Below are positions 63,801-64,000 of a DNA stretch of 64,000 nt, in pieces. The stretch's first letter is position 1. The number at the start of each line of letters is the position of its first letter. Where the stretch lies: assembly GCF_000972495.1 (NCBI RefSeq), contig NZ_LATM01000003.1, positions 186,001 to 250,000 on the forward strand. Direction: 5' to 3'. Source of the DNA: Hymenobacter terrenus. GTDB lineage: Bacteria > Bacteroidota > Bacteroidia > Cytophagales > Hymenobacteraceae. A model generated the notes under the pieces. That model was not told the origin of the DNA. It saw nothing but the letters and a program-made list of their open reading frames with translations, and made no database searches. Made by a program: the position numbers and the translations under genes.

Positions 63801-64000
63801 CCCAGCCGAAGCCACTGCCCTCATCAGCGGCCGCTTCAACCTACGTTTCGCCGCACGTACGCCTCTGGCTAGCAAAGGTGCCCTGACGGCCGCTGCCGTA
63901 GCCCTGTACCCCAACCCGGCTTACAGCACCTTCACAGTGGTGGTGCCTGCCGTAGCCGGCACCACGCAGCTGCGCGCCGATCTGCTCAACGCCCTAGGCC
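60871..64000 (+). CDS. Second large secreted beta-helix protein with T9SS tail (cut by window end)
   Basis: The frame starts at ATG 60871 and is open to the end of the window, giving 1043 residues. A signal peptide (LLFYLVLCCFSSARA) is followed by a parallel beta-helix with YYVSSGANSPVLG, LPFATIQYAADLTNPGDTVF, YIEISGFRIQGNNGN, DYITIENNLIYNNSWYTVYG and GAGVQVFKSDNVDIINNTFY. A WLGGGTTDWNAASNWSAG segment at about 464 begins another domain. Near residue 1011 the tail starts (VALYPNPAYSTFTVVV), so it is a T9SS cargo truncated shortly before its stop. It is a paralogue of the upstream protein in the beta-helix part. Function is unknown, possibly polysaccharide binding or cleavage. Confidence 0.87.
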   Translation, partial: MRNTFLLFYLVLCCFSSARATNYYVSSGANSPVLGINSTTGGRGLSPNLPFATIQYAADLTNPGDTVFVRSGTYIRPFSFSLGVVDITRTGTPSQWIVFRNYREEKPLITFNTYNGFRINAAVAYIEISGFRIQGNNGNVTLAAATNQPGSCALNGVGTPPPIYNGTGISADGRPSQSTGHPHHLRFVNNEVFDCGAAGITAIESDYITIENNLIYNNSWYTVYGGSGISFLASWNLDTNPGYHMIVRNNRVFGNRLFVPWYNKFSTAANKCQGITDGNGIIVDTNRELAYTGSTLIANNVIVNNGGAGVQVFKSDNVDIINNTFYQNARSPELNASRGEVFTNLSDNILVQNNILATDNLNPVSSTSRTPNLVYNYNLLFGGRPMTTPVPGTNVVRADPQFVNPTTDPFTADFRLKATSPAINVGVNNLLSATDLLGNPRVAGANPDLGAYEYDAALIIPSTTWLGGGTTDWNAASNWSAGIPTSTLDASIPAGASPYPVVATAATVRTLTIGASASLTMGGGTLEVKGDIRNSGTFNATGGTVTLNGTTAQTLGGTTQFWNLTVANSANVFQGGAVSIRRVLTPVTGTLIANGQLTLLSDAAGTALVDNSGAGSVSGSVVVQRYIDPSSNTGAGYRHYSSPVAGSTVADLTTTGFTPDVSQAATYNASATPGTTTPFPTVFAYDQSRVTLTNNYTPFDRGFVVPTALTTPLAVGRGYAVNIDAASVVDFVGTLTNGPLTLALTRNAAGSANATEAGWQLLGNPYPAPLDYSLVAASDRTGLEAAIYVNVSTSQYAGTYRSYANGIGNPVLPVGQGFFARVANGQTSASLTFRNSQRLTTANSTTFQRAAADVRPLVQLELRATTGAADAFYAYAETGATSDFDAQYDARKLPNSSGLNLASIASSGEGLSIDGRPVFTANTVLALTVGVPNAGPYTITAAAINNLPATLDALLTDALTGQTVNLRQQPAYAFSVSPAEATALISGRFNLRFAARTPLASKGALTAAAVALYPNPAYSTFTVVVPAVAGTTQLRADLLNALG

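Overview
The window looks like chromosomal DNA from a Hymenobacter-like member of the Bacteroidota (Cytophagales). The evidence is several secreted proteins ending in a type IX secretion (T9SS) sorting domain, a CarboxypepD_reg-plug TonB receptor with DUF4876 and DUF6850-type partners, a hybrid two-component regulator carrying a periplasmic sensor and an AraC output domain, Bacteroidota-type -7 boxes (TAnnTTTG), no clear Shine-Dalgarno sequences, and GC-rich genes separated by AT-rich gaps. The genus is an inference. There is no rRNA, CRISPR array or classical insertion sequence. One tRNA gene, tRNA-Val(GAC), is present.

Layout. 1-6.2 kb: an outer-membrane barrel protein, tRNA-Val, a class IV-like histone deacetylase homologue, a three-gene type III polyketide synthase / methyltransferase / FAD oxygenase cassette, and two small exported or membrane proteins. 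6.3-11.7 kb: a flavin monooxygenase, then a PAS hybrid histidine kinase with its sigma54-dependent response regulator. 12-15.5 kb: a repeat-containing T9SS protein and a lipoprotein nuclease. 15.7-31.1 kb: a possible small RNA, a hypothetical gene, then nucleotide biosynthesis. A pyrD-like gene, pyrF and pyrE cover the end of UMP synthesis. purL, purQ, a purC-purE fusion, purD, purN, purF and purM cover every step from PRPP to SAICAR. 31.5-35.5 kb: a small helix-rich protein, pncB, and a deletion scar joining two truncated regulators. 35.8-42.9 kb: sugar metabolism, with GH97, a broken Gfo/Idh gene, a double-DUF1080 protein, ApbE and an intact Gfo/Idh oxidoreductase. 43-44.7 kb: a decaying lipoprotein region and an unusual set of nested inverted repeats. 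44.9-52 kb: a leftward operon of TonB receptor, DUF4876 lipoprotein, DUF6850 barrel and di-haem peroxidase. 52.3-64 kb: a hybrid two-component regulator, a PfkB sugar kinase and two tandem beta-helix T9SS proteins, the second cut by the window end.

The most unusual theme is repeat DNA living inside essential purine genes. The PurQ (glutaminase) gene carries a 597-bp in-frame element with near-perfect 50-bp terminal inverted repeats. Its only recognisable cargo is a DUF559 (PD-(D/E)XK-like) endonuclease domain. purM carries a 97-bp in-frame inverted repeat, and purN has a GC-rich repeat-like N-terminal extension. REP-like hairpins lie between genes of the same block. The AIR carboxylase half of the purC-purE fusion looks like the class II (animal PAICS) type, so no purK would be needed. 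The PyrD-like protein has Ser where class 1 enzymes have the catalytic Cys.

All calls were made by reading the sequence without database searches. Family names come from motif recognition, and residue positions are approximate to within a few residues.
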